This document shows positions 1 through 7,489 of a stretch of 42,105 bases of DNA, piece after piece. Both the position numbers and the translations under genes were made by a program. Positions within the stretch are counted from its first letter, which is position 1. Each line of letters starts with the position of its first letter. The notes under the pieces were generated by a model. That model searched no databases. It was not told the DNA's origin and was given only the letters and a program-made list of their open reading frames with translations. The stretch is from CAYYHA01 sp964471535 (GTDB lineage Bacteria; Myxococcota; Myxococcia; SLRQ01), in assembly GCA_964471535.1 (NCBI GenBank), contig CAYYHA010000010.1, positions 1 to 42,105 of the forward strand. Reading direction: 5' to 3'.

Positions 1-141
<141 letters not shown>

Positions 142-297
142 GGGACCATTAACGCGGACCAGAGGCGACCCGTCGCCCCACAGGGGATCCTGGGCGCCGG
201 TCGAGGTGAGGGCTCGCGCCCGCCGAGGCGTCCGGCGGTCGGCATCGGAACGCGACGCGGCCGGCCCCGGCAGGTCCGCGCTGCGACCTTGGTGCGC

Positions 298-315
298 CCG
301 GCCCACTGCGGCCGG
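298..315. terminator. Hairpin in the 142-360 gap (possible terminator)
   Basis: CCGGCC and GGCCGG form a perfect 6-bp stem around a 6-base loop, about 45 bases past the stop of the lipoprotein gene on the minus strand. There is no T-tract, so intrinsic termination is uncertain. The rest of the 219-base gap shows nothing recognisable. Confidence 0.25.
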
Positions 316-360
316 CTCGCGGCAGAAGACCCAGCTACGCAGGCCCTTTGCTCTTGGGCT

Positions 361-1557
361 TCAGTGCACCAGGTAGAGCGCGCCGTCCGGGCCGGCCACC
401 GCGATCACCAGCCGGCGGGCCCCGCCGGGGGCCCCCTCGGGGACGGGCAGGTGGGTGGTGGTGGCGACCGAGAGGTGGTCGGCTGGGGTGCGCTCTCCGG
501 GGAGAGAGACGACCGCGCTGGGCGAATCGAGGTCGAAGGGCGGGTCGATCTCCACGCCCAGCTTGTCCACCCAGAGGAGGTAGCGCTGGTCCGCCCAGGC
601 CACGGCAGGGGAGCGCAGGCCGACATTGGTGGCGTATTTCTCCCGAGGATCGAAGTTGCCGCTTCCGTATACGCGCAGCTCTAGCTCGGAGTCTTCGCTG
701 TTCGGCACCAATGCCAAGAACTCTCCATCGTCGCTGGTGAGCACCGGTGCGTCGCCGCTGCAGCGGTCGAGCGGGAGATCGACGGGCGCGAGGTCGCCCA
801 GCCGCTGCGCTGCGCACCCGCCCGAAGCCGTACGACCGGCGATCCAGTAGGTGTCCCGCACCGTCGCCGCGAGAGTGATGTCCTCGGTGATCGTGGTGGA
901 CAGCGATTGAGGCATGGCGTCACCCTTGGCGAAGTAGACGGTCCGTAAAGCTCCTCCGAAGACCGCCGCCACCGGGAACGCCTCGCTGGGAAGGAAGGCC
1001 ACCTCCAGCGCCTCCTCCTCTGGGACCCCCGAGAGCAGGGGTTCAGGATGGAGGGCGCCCTCGGCCAGCTCCGAGGGCGTCTGGGCCCGCAGGTATGACA
1101 GGCCGGCCGTGCCCGAGGCCCAGGCCAGGTGGATGGTCCCGTCGGAATCGGCGCGCAGGGCGGCGGCGCTGCGGCTCGCACCTGCCGGCAGGGGGAGGGC
1201 CGCGACCGTCCGGCTCCCCACCACCGGCCTCCAGCGCCCCTTCTCCCGCACCAGGATGCGCAGCGAGGAGGCGCCGCTCGCCTCCTCGATCACCGCCAGA
1301 TAGATGCGCCCCTCGGCGTCCACTGCCACCGCATGGCGGGGCAGCTTCCCGGTCGCCCAGGGGCCTACCGCCTCCGCGAAGAGACAGATCCGAGCCACGC
1401 AAGGGCTGCCGGGTGCACAGAACTTTCCCGCCTCCGCCTCACAGGCATAGGGGGGATCGAGCTTGAGGCAGCCCGATCCCAAGAGACACCCGAGGACGGC
1501 GCCCAGGCCTAGGCCGAGCGCGGCGAAGCCCTTCCCGCTGACCGACCGAGTTCTCAA
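361..1557 (-). CDS. Secreted lipoprotein of unknown function
   Basis: A 398-residue protein with a long hydrophobic signal ending in the lipobox GSGC (Cys about residue 30), so it should be acylated and exported. A short cysteine-rich stretch follows (YACEAEAGKFC, then SPCVARIC), with four Cys within about 20 residues, probably disulfide bonded. The rest is a repetitive beta-rich sequence with many short strands and Asp/Gly turns (for example DAEGRIYLAV, DSDGTIHLAWA, GPDGALYLVH), which looks like a beta-propeller of about six blades. The start codon overlaps the stop of the upstream TolB-like gene by four bases (ATGA), so the two are translationally coupled and probably work together in the envelope. 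No specific family is recognised. Confidence 0.8.
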   Translation of the reverse strand: MRTRSVSGKGFAALGLGLGAVLGCLLGSGCLKLDPPYACEAEAGKFCAPGSPCVARICLFAEAVGPWATGKLPRHAVAVDAEGRIYLAVIEEASGASSLRILVREKGRWRPVVGSRTVAALPLPAGASRSAAALRADSDGTIHLAWASGTAGLSYLRAQTPSELAEGALHPEPLLSGVPEEEALEVAFLPSEAFPVAAVFGGALRTVYFAKGDAMPQSLSTTITEDITLAATVRDTYWIAGRTASGGCAAQRLGDLAPVDLPLDRCSGDAPVLTSDDGEFLALVPNSEDSELELRVYGSGNFDPREKYATNVGLRSPAVAWADQRYLLWVDKLGVEIDPPFDLDSPSAVVSLPGERTPADHLSVATTTHLPVPEGAPGGARRLVIAVAGPDGALYLVH

Positions 1558-2681
1558 TAGTTCACCCGAACGAAGAGTGCGCCGCCGCGGGAGAGCGGCA
1601 CGAGTGCAACCTGTGCCCTGGGGGAGGGCAGGCCCCGCGCCGCCTGTGCGCCCCCCTCCATCACTGGCTGCGGCTGATCGAAGAGGACGCCCGTGAGGAT
1701 GCTTCCGATGCCGGCGCCCAGGAAGATCCAGCCCAGACTGTCCTGTCCGCGTAGGCGTTCGGCATCGGCTTGGCTTAGGACCGTCTCACCGGAGTTGTGG
1801 CGGCGCGCCTGCTCCCGCGCATCGAGGGTGAGGTAGCCACCGCCGGCCACCAGCAGGGTTCCCAGCGCAAGGCCACCCCAGAAGACGTAGCCTCCGAAGG
1901 GACGCTCGAAGCCCGCCAGCCGTGTCTCCGAGACGGCGCCGGTGCGACCGCCGAGCCCGAGCGGCTCCAGCAGCCGGTCCACCGCCTTCGGCACCTCGCG
2001 TGCCAGGCCCGAAGGGGAGGCGCCCTTGACGCTCACCCGGCGGAGGGTGTGGGCCCGGACGACGTCCACCAGGCTCAAGGTGAGGACGTACTGGCCACCG
2101 ACCCGGGCGGCGTCGCCGGTGACCAGGTACTCGACGCCCAGGGCGCCGCCCAACTCGGCCAGGCAGGAGCTGTCGGTGCAGCCGAGAAGTTGCCGCTGCG
2201 CCTCCAGGCCCAGCATCGAGGAGATCTCCGAGGGGGTGATCGTCCGTAGCCCTTCCCTTTGCCCCAACTCCCCTGAGAGGAGCACGGTGAGCCCCTCGGC
2301 GTCCTTCGGGTCGAGCTTTCCCCGGGCCACGATCTCCATCAGGGCTGCCGAGATCTCTGGGCCCTGGCCGGTCGCCCGCCTGGGCTTCGCGTCCGCGCCT
2401 GTCCCTGTGCGGGCGCTCTCGCCCCTGCGCTCCGGCTCGGGTGTGGGCTCCTCCTCACCTGTGGCCTCTCTACCTGCCTCCCCGTCGGCCCCGTCCGCCG
2501 CTTCGGCTGCCCCTTCCGGCGGCACCGAGTCACCCGCCGGGGCGCCGGCCCTGGCAGGACCCTGCTGGGTCAGCGCCGCCGCAGGCCAAAGGACGAGGAG
2601 GCCGACGAGGCCGGCAAGCATCGCCGGCCGCTCGATCCAGGCGCCCCGCCCGCGCCCACTTCGCTCACAGCCACCCTCCAC
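1554..2681 (-). CDS. TolB-like envelope protein with Cys-pair motif (paralogue 1)
   Basis: A 375-residue exported or membrane protein. Residues 21-38 form a signal or anchor helix, and an acidic low-complexity linker spans 45-105. Residues 108-215 resemble the alpha/beta fold of TolB or CsgG N-terminal domains, with the block LGLEAQRQLLGC (Cys168) then SSCLAELGGALG (Cys173). Two hydrophobic segments (about 266-285 and 316-334) follow. The same block recurs in the gene at 39460-40545. The GTG at 2681 is preferred over the in-frame ATG at 2621: TATGGT ends eight bases before it, and TTGGGC lies 17 bp further upstream. Neither start has a ribosome site. It is the first gene of a two-gene operon with the lipoprotein at 361-1557. 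The molecular role is unknown; sensing or scaffolding in the periplasm is a guess. Confidence 0.75.
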   Translation of the reverse strand: MEGGCERSGRGRGAWIERPAMLAGLVGLLVLWPAAALTQQGPARAGAPAGDSVPPEGAAEAADGADGEAGREATGEEEPTPEPERRGESARTGTGADAKPRRATGQGPEISAALMEIVARGKLDPKDAEGLTVLLSGELGQREGLRTITPSEISSMLGLEAQRQLLGCTDSSCLAELGGALGVEYLVTGDAARVGGQYVLTLSLVDVVRAHTLRRVSVKGASPSGLAREVPKAVDRLLEPLGLGGRTGAVSETRLAGFERPFGGYVFWGGLALGTLLVAGGGYLTLDAREQARRHNSGETVLSQADAERLRGQDSLGWIFLGAGIGSILTGVLFDQPQPVMEGGAQAARGLPSPRAQVALVPLSRGGALFVRVNY

Positions 2682-2689
2682 GGCCGTAG

Positions 2690-2718
2690 ACCATAGCGCG
2701 AAGCGGCGTGAGGCCCAA
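2690..2718 (-). promoter_or_regulatory. Sigma-70-type promoter for the TolB-like operon
   Basis: Read on the minus strand: TTGGGC (2718-2713), 17 bases, TATGGT (2695-2690), then 8 bases to the GTG at 2681. The transcript would begin at or next to the start codon. Confidence 0.6.
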
Positions 2719-2724
2719 GCAGAC

Positions 2725-2752
2725 TTGACGGTCCGACCGCCCGGTCTAAGGT
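2725..2752 (+). promoter_or_regulatory. Promoter of the tetR/envelope-export operon
   Basis: TTGACG (2725-2730), a 16-base spacer, TAAGGT (2747-2752), then 9 bases to the ATG at 2762. There is no ribosome site before the ATG, so a leaderless or nearly leaderless transcript is likely. The spacer holds the palindrome described in the next entry. Confidence 0.65.
2735..2746. promoter_or_regulatory. Palindromic operator, probably for the adjacent TetR protein
   Basis: GACCGCCCGGTC is a perfect 5+2+5 palindrome filling the -35/-10 spacer directly in front of the tetR gene. GACC...GGTC palindromes are typical of several TetR-family regulators (NemR and relatives). Autorepression of the operon is therefore likely. 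The divergent promoter's -35 ends only 16 bases away and could also be affected. Confidence 0.65.
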
Positions 2753-2761
2753 TCGGCGACC

Positions 2762-3418
2762 ATGCCCCGGCCCCGTTTCTACGGTCTCGATGCGTCCAAG
2801 CGGCAGAAGATCCTGGACGCCGCCCTCGGGGAGTTTGCCGCCCGCGGCTACGAACGGGCTTCCCTCACCCGCATCCTCGAGGCGGCGGGGATCTCCAAGG
2901 GCGCGCTCTACTACTATTTCGACGACAAGGCCGACCTCTTCGGCACCGTCCTAGAGCGCCTCGGCGCGACCTTCGCCGAAAAGGTCGGCTTCGACTTCGA
3001 CGCCCTCGACGAGGAAAGCTTCTGGGCGCTCGGCGAGCGCATGGGCGAGGTGGGCCGGGAACTCGTGCGTACGGAGCCGGCAACGCTGCGGCTCCTCCAG
3101 GCTTGGTACGAGCTGCCGGACTCGGTGCGGCGGGACCCGCGAATCCACGCCTTCTACGCGCAAGCGCAGGGCTGGCTGCGGCGGTGGATGGCCCGCGGGC
3201 AGGCCTTGGGGTTGGTGCGCACGGACCTCCCCTTGGACCTGCTCGTCGAGATCCTCCATGGGGTGAGCGAGGCGGCGGACCGCTTCTATCTCCGGCGGCA
3301 CGCCTCCCAGGGTGCGGAAGGGGCTTCGGAAGAGGAGCTCGCTCGCCTGTCGGCAGCGGTGCTGGACATCTACAAGCGGATCGCTTCTCCGCGTCCGGAG
3401 GGGACATGCGACGAATAG
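2762..3418 (+). CDS. TetR/AcrR-family transcriptional regulator
   Basis: A 218-residue regulator of usual TetR length. Residues 12-60 are the DNA-binding domain: ILDAALGEFAARGY, then the helix-turn-helix LTRILEAAGISKGALYYYF and the typical KADLF at the end of helix 4. The remaining 150 residues form the variable ligand-binding and dimerisation domain. It is the first gene of a plus-strand operon whose later members build an envelope exporter. The gene overlaps the next one by 13 bases. A palindrome in its own promoter (2735-2746) suggests autorepression relieved by a ligand, perhaps a lipid or a toxic amphiphile handled by the transporter; that ligand is inference. Confidence 0.9.
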   Translation: MPRPRFYGLDASKRQKILDAALGEFAARGYERASLTRILEAAGISKGALYYYFDDKADLFGTVLERLGATFAEKVGFDFDALDEESFWALGERMGEVGRELVRTEPATLRLLQAWYELPDSVRRDPRIHAFYAQAQGWLRRWMARGQALGLVRTDLPLDLLVEILHGVSEAADRFYLRRHASQGAEGASEEELARLSAAVLDIYKRIASPRPEGTCDE

Positions 3419-4242
3419 GGACCATAGTTCTCGTTCTGCTGGGCGCCTGGTCGGCCTCGATCTGGGCCCAGCAGGCCCCACCGGAGAAGGCGCCGTCCCC
3501 GGAGGCCGCCTCGCCCGCGCCGGGCAGGGCAGCGCCAGGGGGCCAGCCGGCGCTGCCCGACGTGAAGGCGGTGATGCGGCGGCTGAACGATCTCTACCGC
3601 TCCAAGAGCTCACACGCGGTGATGCGCATGCAGGTGAAGACCGAGTTCTACGAGCGCTCGCTCACCCTGGAGAGCTGGACGCAGGGGAAGGAGCGCGTGC
3701 TCATCGTGGTGCGGCAGCCGCCCCGGGAGGCGGGCAGCGCCACCCTGAAGACCGAGGACGGGCTGTGGAGCTATGCTCCGCGGGCGGACCGGCTGGTGCG
3801 CATCCCTCCGGGGCTGCTCTCCGAGGCGTGGATGGGGAGCCACCTGACCAACGACGACCTGGTCCGGGAAACCGACTTCGTGGAGGACTACGAGACGCAA
3901 GCGGCGGGGGTGGAGGAGGGCGGCCGGCGCCTCTTCGAGGCCACCATGACGCCGAAACCGGATGCGCCGGTGGTGTACACGAAGATCCGCTACCTGGTGG
4001 ACCTCGAGCGGTGGATCCCGGTGCGTGCCGAGTTCTTCGATGGCGACGAGGTGGTGCGGGTGATGGCCTTCGAGAACCCGAAGAGCTTCGGCGGCCGGCT
4101 GCTGCCCTCGGTGATGCGGGTCGTCCCCACCGACCGCCCCGGCGAGTTCACCCGCTTGGAGTACCAGACCCTCGAGTTCGACGTGCCGGTGGATCCCTCC
4201 CTCTTCACGCCCCGCGGCCTGCGGCGGGTGGCCAAGCGGTGA
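3406..4242 (+). CDS. LolA-fold periplasmic protein (outer membrane lipoprotein-sorting family)
   Basis: A 278-residue secreted protein with a signal peptide at residues 1-22 (hydrophobic core IVLVLLGAW, cleavage near WAQQ), then a Pro/Ala linker to about residue 45. The remainder matches the outer-membrane-lipoprotein-sorting family related to LolA. It has the pattern RSKSSHAVMRMQV, then ERVLIVVRQP, GLWSYAPRADRLVRIPP, and the C-terminal FDVPVDPSLFTPRGLR. LolA-fold proteins hold acyl chains in a half-barrel and carry lipids or lipoproteins across the periplasm. The start was set at the ATG in GGAGGGGACATG, which has a good ribosome site and overlaps the tetR end. The ABC transporter genes that follow are expected to load it. 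Confidence 0.85.
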   Translation: MRRIGTIVLVLLGAWSASIWAQQAPPEKAPSPEAASPAPGRAAPGGQPALPDVKAVMRRLNDLYRSKSSHAVMRMQVKTEFYERSLTLESWTQGKERVLIVVRQPPREAGSATLKTEDGLWSYAPRADRLVRIPPGLLSEAWMGSHLTNDDLVRETDFVEDYETQAAGVEEGGRRLFEATMTPKPDAPVVYTKIRYLVDLERWIPVRAEFFDGDEVVRVMAFENPKSFGGRLLPSVMRVVPTDRPGEFTRLEYQTLEFDVPVDPSLFTPRGLRRVAKR

Positions 4243-4246
4243 CGCC

Positions 4247-5536
4247 ATGGACCTGAAGCTCGCCTGGCGCTCGCTGCTTCGGCATCGGCTCCGCAGCGGC
4301 CTCACCGTCGCCGGCGTCGCCGTGGCGGTGGGCGCGCTCATCTGGATGATCGCCATGATGGACGCGTTCTTCTTCGCGCTCATCGATGCGGCGACCCGGA
4401 CCCAGATCGGTGCGGTCCAGATCCACGACCCGCGCTACGTGGACCGGCCGCTCATCCACTTCACGGTGCCCGCTGAGCCGCAGCTCCTCGCTGCGCTCGA
4501 AGCGTCGCCCCGGGTCGAACGCGCCGCGCCCCGCCTCTACGGCTACGGGCTCCTTGGCACCGACGAGACCTCGGCCGTCGCGCTTCTCCTGGGGGTGGAC
4601 CCGGAGAAGGAGCGTGGTCCCCGCGAGGGCGTGCGTGCCGGGCGCTGGCTGGCCGCGGGACCGGCCGAAGCCGAGGGCTCGGAGTCCGCTGCCTCCGAGG
4701 TGCAGGCACCCAAGGCGCATCCGGAGGTGGTCCTCGGCGAGGGAATCGCCCGGCAGCTGGGGGTCGAGGTCGGCGACGAGCTGGTGCTGATCGCCCAGGC
4801 GGCGGACGGCTCCAGCGCCGACGACCTCCTGAGGGTGGTGGGCATCACGCGGACCGCCTCCTCCGAACTCAACCGCATGGGCGCCTGGCTCTACCGGCGC
4901 GACCTAGGCTGGCTCCTGGCCCTCGAGGGGCGGGCCCACGAGATCGCCGTCTTCGGGCAGCCCGGCGTCGAGGCAGAGGCGGTCCGCTCCGACGTGCTCG
5001 CCGCGCTCGGCCCCCGTGCCCGCGCCCTCTCGGTGCGCACCTGGAAGGAGGTGCTCCCCGATCTGGCGGCCCTCTTCGGGATGGCCGATGCCTACGATCT
5101 CATCCTCTACTTCGTGATGTATTTCCTCGCCGCCCTGGGCATCCTCAACGCCCAGCGGATGAGCGCCCTCGAGCGAAGGCGGGAGTTCGGGGTGATGCTG
5201 GCCATCGGGGTGACCCCCGCGCGCCTCGCCCGCCTCCTGCTCGTGGAGACGGTGACGCTCACGGGCGTGGGCGCAGCGCTGGGAGCGCTGTGGGGGGGCG
5301 CGCTCGCCACCTACCACTCGATCCATCCCCTCGACATCTCCGGGGGCCGAGCCACCCAGGATGGGTTCAGCTACCTCGGCCTCACCCTCGACTACCAGGT
5401 ACGCTTCCACTTCCACTGGGACATGGTGGTCGAGCCGGTGCTGGTGATCGGGCTGGTGGGTCTTCTCTGCGGGATGTGGCCGGCGATCCGCAGCGCACGG
5501 CTCGACATCGTGCGTGCCATCTCCGGGCGCACGTGA
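4247..5536 (+). CDS. FtsX/LolC-type ABC transporter permease
   Basis: A 429-residue inner-membrane protein of MacB/LolC/FtsX topology. One N-terminal membrane helix (about residues 18-45) follows the basic start LAWRSLLRHRLRSG. A large periplasmic domain spans about 48-275. Three helices close the protein (about 280-305, 325-355, 390-412), with the conserved ERRREFGVMLAIG coupling motif between the first two. The family couples cytoplasmic ATP hydrolysis to mechanical work on lipids or lipoproteins rather than to transport through a channel. The gene starts four bases after the LolA-like gene. It is paired with a second permease of the same family directly downstream, as in LolC/LolE heterodimers. 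Confidence 0.88.
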   Translation: MDLKLAWRSLLRHRLRSGLTVAGVAVAVGALIWMIAMMDAFFFALIDAATRTQIGAVQIHDPRYVDRPLIHFTVPAEPQLLAALEASPRVERAAPRLYGYGLLGTDETSAVALLLGVDPEKERGPREGVRAGRWLAAGPAEAEGSESAASEVQAPKAHPEVVLGEGIARQLGVEVGDELVLIAQAADGSSADDLLRVVGITRTASSELNRMGAWLYRRDLGWLLALEGRAHEIAVFGQPGVEAEAVRSDVLAALGPRARALSVRTWKEVLPDLAALFGMADAYDLILYFVMYFLAALGILNAQRMSALERRREFGVMLAIGVTPARLARLLLVETVTLTGVGAALGALWGGALATYHSIHPLDISGGRATQDGFSYLGLTLDYQVRFHFHWDMVVEPVLVIGLVGLLCGMWPAIRSARLDIVRAISGRT

Positions 5537-5546
5537 GGAGGGGTCG

Positions 5547-6785
5547 ATGCTGACGCTGAAAGTCGCCTGGCGAAACCTCTTCCGGAACCGGACGCGCACC
5601 GCGATCACCGGAAGCGCCATCGCCTTCTCCTACATGCTGCTCTTGGCCACCTTTGGAGTCAGCGACGACAGTTACCTGAAGATGATCGAGGAGGCGGGCC
5701 GCATGCTCGGCGGCGGCGTGCTGGTGCACCAGGCAGGATGGTGGCAGCGCCGGAGCCCGAAGGAGTTCATCGCCGAGCCCGAGCAGGTGATGGCGCAGGC
5801 CCGGTCGCTCCCCGGGGTCGTCGAGGTGAACCGGCGCGTCGCTGCCGTGGGCCTGCTCTCGAGTGCCCGAGGCAATGCCGGCGTGGAGCTGCGGGGGATC
5901 GACCCGGCGCACGAGCCGGGCATCGAGCGGGTGCGCCGGCACCTGGTCGAGGGCACCTTCCTCGACGGGAAGGCGCGCAGTCCCCTGGTCATCGGCGCGA
6001 AGACGGCCCGGCGCCTCGACGTGGGCCTCGGCGACCGGGTGGTCTTTACCGCCACGGGAGGAGACGGTGAGCTGCGGCGCGCACTCTTTCGCGTCACCGG
6101 CATCCTCGGTGGCGGCTCGAGCTCCGTCGAGGAGGGTCCGGTCTATACCACCGTCGAGGCGGCGAAGCGGGCGCTGGGGCTCGGGCGCGGCGTGACCCAG
6201 ATCGGTCTGGTACTCGATCCTCAGGCGGAGCCGGCACAGGTGAAGGCGGCCCTGCTCGAGCGCCTCGGTGGGGCAGGCAATCTCGAGGTGCTGACCTGGC
6301 GGGAGGCGATGCCCGAGATGGTGCAGGTGATCCAAGTGGACAAGGAGCAGGCGTATCTCATCTTCCTCTTGGTGCTCCTCGTCGTCGGCTTCGGCATCGC
6401 CAACACCATCCTCATGAGTGTGATGGAACGGGTGCGCGAGCTCGGCCTCATTGCCGCGCTCGGGGTGACGCCGGGTGGCATCGTGCGTCTGGTCGTCACC
6501 GAGACCCTGGTGCTGGGCGCCGTGGCCATGGCCTTCGGTCTCCTCGGCGCGCTCGCCATCCACACCGCGCTGCAGCCGGGCATCCCTGCCGCCTCGCTGA
6601 CCGGCGAGTCCTTCGAGGTGGCGGGTGTCGTCCTGGAGGACTACCTCCTCTCCAGTGCCATCGTCCTGCCCCGGTGGATCGGCGGCACGCTCGCCGTCGC
6701 CGCCGTGGTCTTCCTTTCCAGCCTCTACCCCGCGATCCGGGCCTCGCGCCTGGATCCCGTCGAAGCGATGAGGACCTACGAATGA
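5547..6785 (+). CDS. FtsX/LolE-type ABC transporter permease
   Basis: A 412-residue partner of the preceding permease, with the same layout. It opens with VAWRNLFRNRTRTAI and a first membrane helix (about 17-38). The periplasmic domain covers about 40-260. Three C-terminal membrane helices follow, with the coupling motif MERVRELGLIAALGVTPGG. The chosen ATG at 5547 is preceded by GAGGAGGGG, a strong ribosome site. An upstream in-frame ATG at 5514 lies inside the previous gene and is less likely. The end overlaps the ATPase gene by four bases (ATGA), which indicates translational coupling and a fixed complex. The two permeases are clearly different sequences, so the complex is probably a heterodimer. 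Confidence 0.87.
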   Translation: MLTLKVAWRNLFRNRTRTAITGSAIAFSYMLLLATFGVSDDSYLKMIEEAGRMLGGGVLVHQAGWWQRRSPKEFIAEPEQVMAQARSLPGVVEVNRRVAAVGLLSSARGNAGVELRGIDPAHEPGIERVRRHLVEGTFLDGKARSPLVIGAKTARRLDVGLGDRVVFTATGGDGELRRALFRVTGILGGGSSSVEEGPVYTTVEAAKRALGLGRGVTQIGLVLDPQAEPAQVKAALLERLGGAGNLEVLTWREAMPEMVQVIQVDKEQAYLIFLLVLLVVGFGIANTILMSVMERVRELGLIAALGVTPGGIVRLVVTETLVLGAVAMAFGLLGALAIHTALQPGIPAASLTGESFEVAGVVLEDYLLSSAIVLPRWIGGTLAVAAVVFLSSLYPAIRASRLDPVEAMRTYE

Positions 6786-7489
6786 GCGAGGGAACGAAGA
6801 CGGTGATCGAGACGCGCGGGCTCACCCGCGTCTACCGCCAGGGAAAGGTGGAGGTGCGGGCGCTCGACGGCGTCGACCTTCGGGTGGCCGCCGGTGAGTT
6901 CACCGCCCTGGCGGGACCCTCGGGCTCGGGGAAGTCGACGCTGCTCAATCTCATCGGCGTGCTCGATACGCCCACCGCTGGTGTGGTGATCGTCGACGGG
7001 CACGAGTTGGGCAAGATGACGCGCTCCGAGGCGGCGCGCTTTCGGCTGGAGCGGGTCGGTTTCGTCTTCCAGGCCTACAACCTCCTCCCGGTGCTCACCG
7101 CATATGAAAACGCCGAGTACATCCTCTTCCTGCAGGGCGTGCACAAGAAAGAGCGCGAGGCGCGGGTGCTGCCGCTGCTCGAGCGGGTGGGACTCGCAGA
7201 CATGAAGGACCGGCGCCCGCACGAGCTGTCCGGAGGGCAGCAGCAGCGGGTCGCGGTCGTGCGCGCCATCGCCGCCCGGCCCGCCTTCGTCCTCGCCGAC
7301 GAACCCACCGCCAACCTCGACTCCAAGACCTCCGCGGCCCTGCTCGAGGTGATGTACGAGCTGAACCAGAGCGCCGGCACCACCTTCGTCCTCGCCAGTC
7401 ACGACCAGATCGTCATGGAGCGGGCGCGGCGGGTGGTCCACCTCCTCGACGGCCGGATCGAGTCGGACGAGGTGAAGGAGGCCGCATGA
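6782..7489 (+). CDS. LolD/MacB-type ABC transporter ATP-binding protein
   Basis: A 235-residue ATPase, the normal size for LolD. It has Walker A GPSGSGKST (residues 45-53), Q-loop VFQAYNLLPVLTA (Gln97), signature LSGGQQQR (149-156), Walker B FVLADEPTANLD (169-180) and the H-loop in ASHD. The short insertion after the Q-loop and the LLPVLTAYEN wording are typical of the LolD/MacB/FtsE group that partners FtsX-like permeases. It overlaps both neighbours by four bases, so it is made in step with the permease before it and the outer-membrane protein after it. It powers the two-permease complex from the cytoplasmic face. Confidence 0.92.
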   Translation: MSEGTKTVIETRGLTRVYRQGKVEVRALDGVDLRVAAGEFTALAGPSGSGKSTLLNLIGVLDTPTAGVVIVDGHELGKMTRSEAARFRLERVGFVFQAYNLLPVLTAYENAEYILFLQGVHKKEREARVLPLLERVGLADMKDRRPHELSGGQQQRVAVVRAIAARPAFVLADEPTANLDSKTSAALLEVMYELNQSAGTTFVLASHDQIVMERARRVVHLLDGRIESDEVKEAA

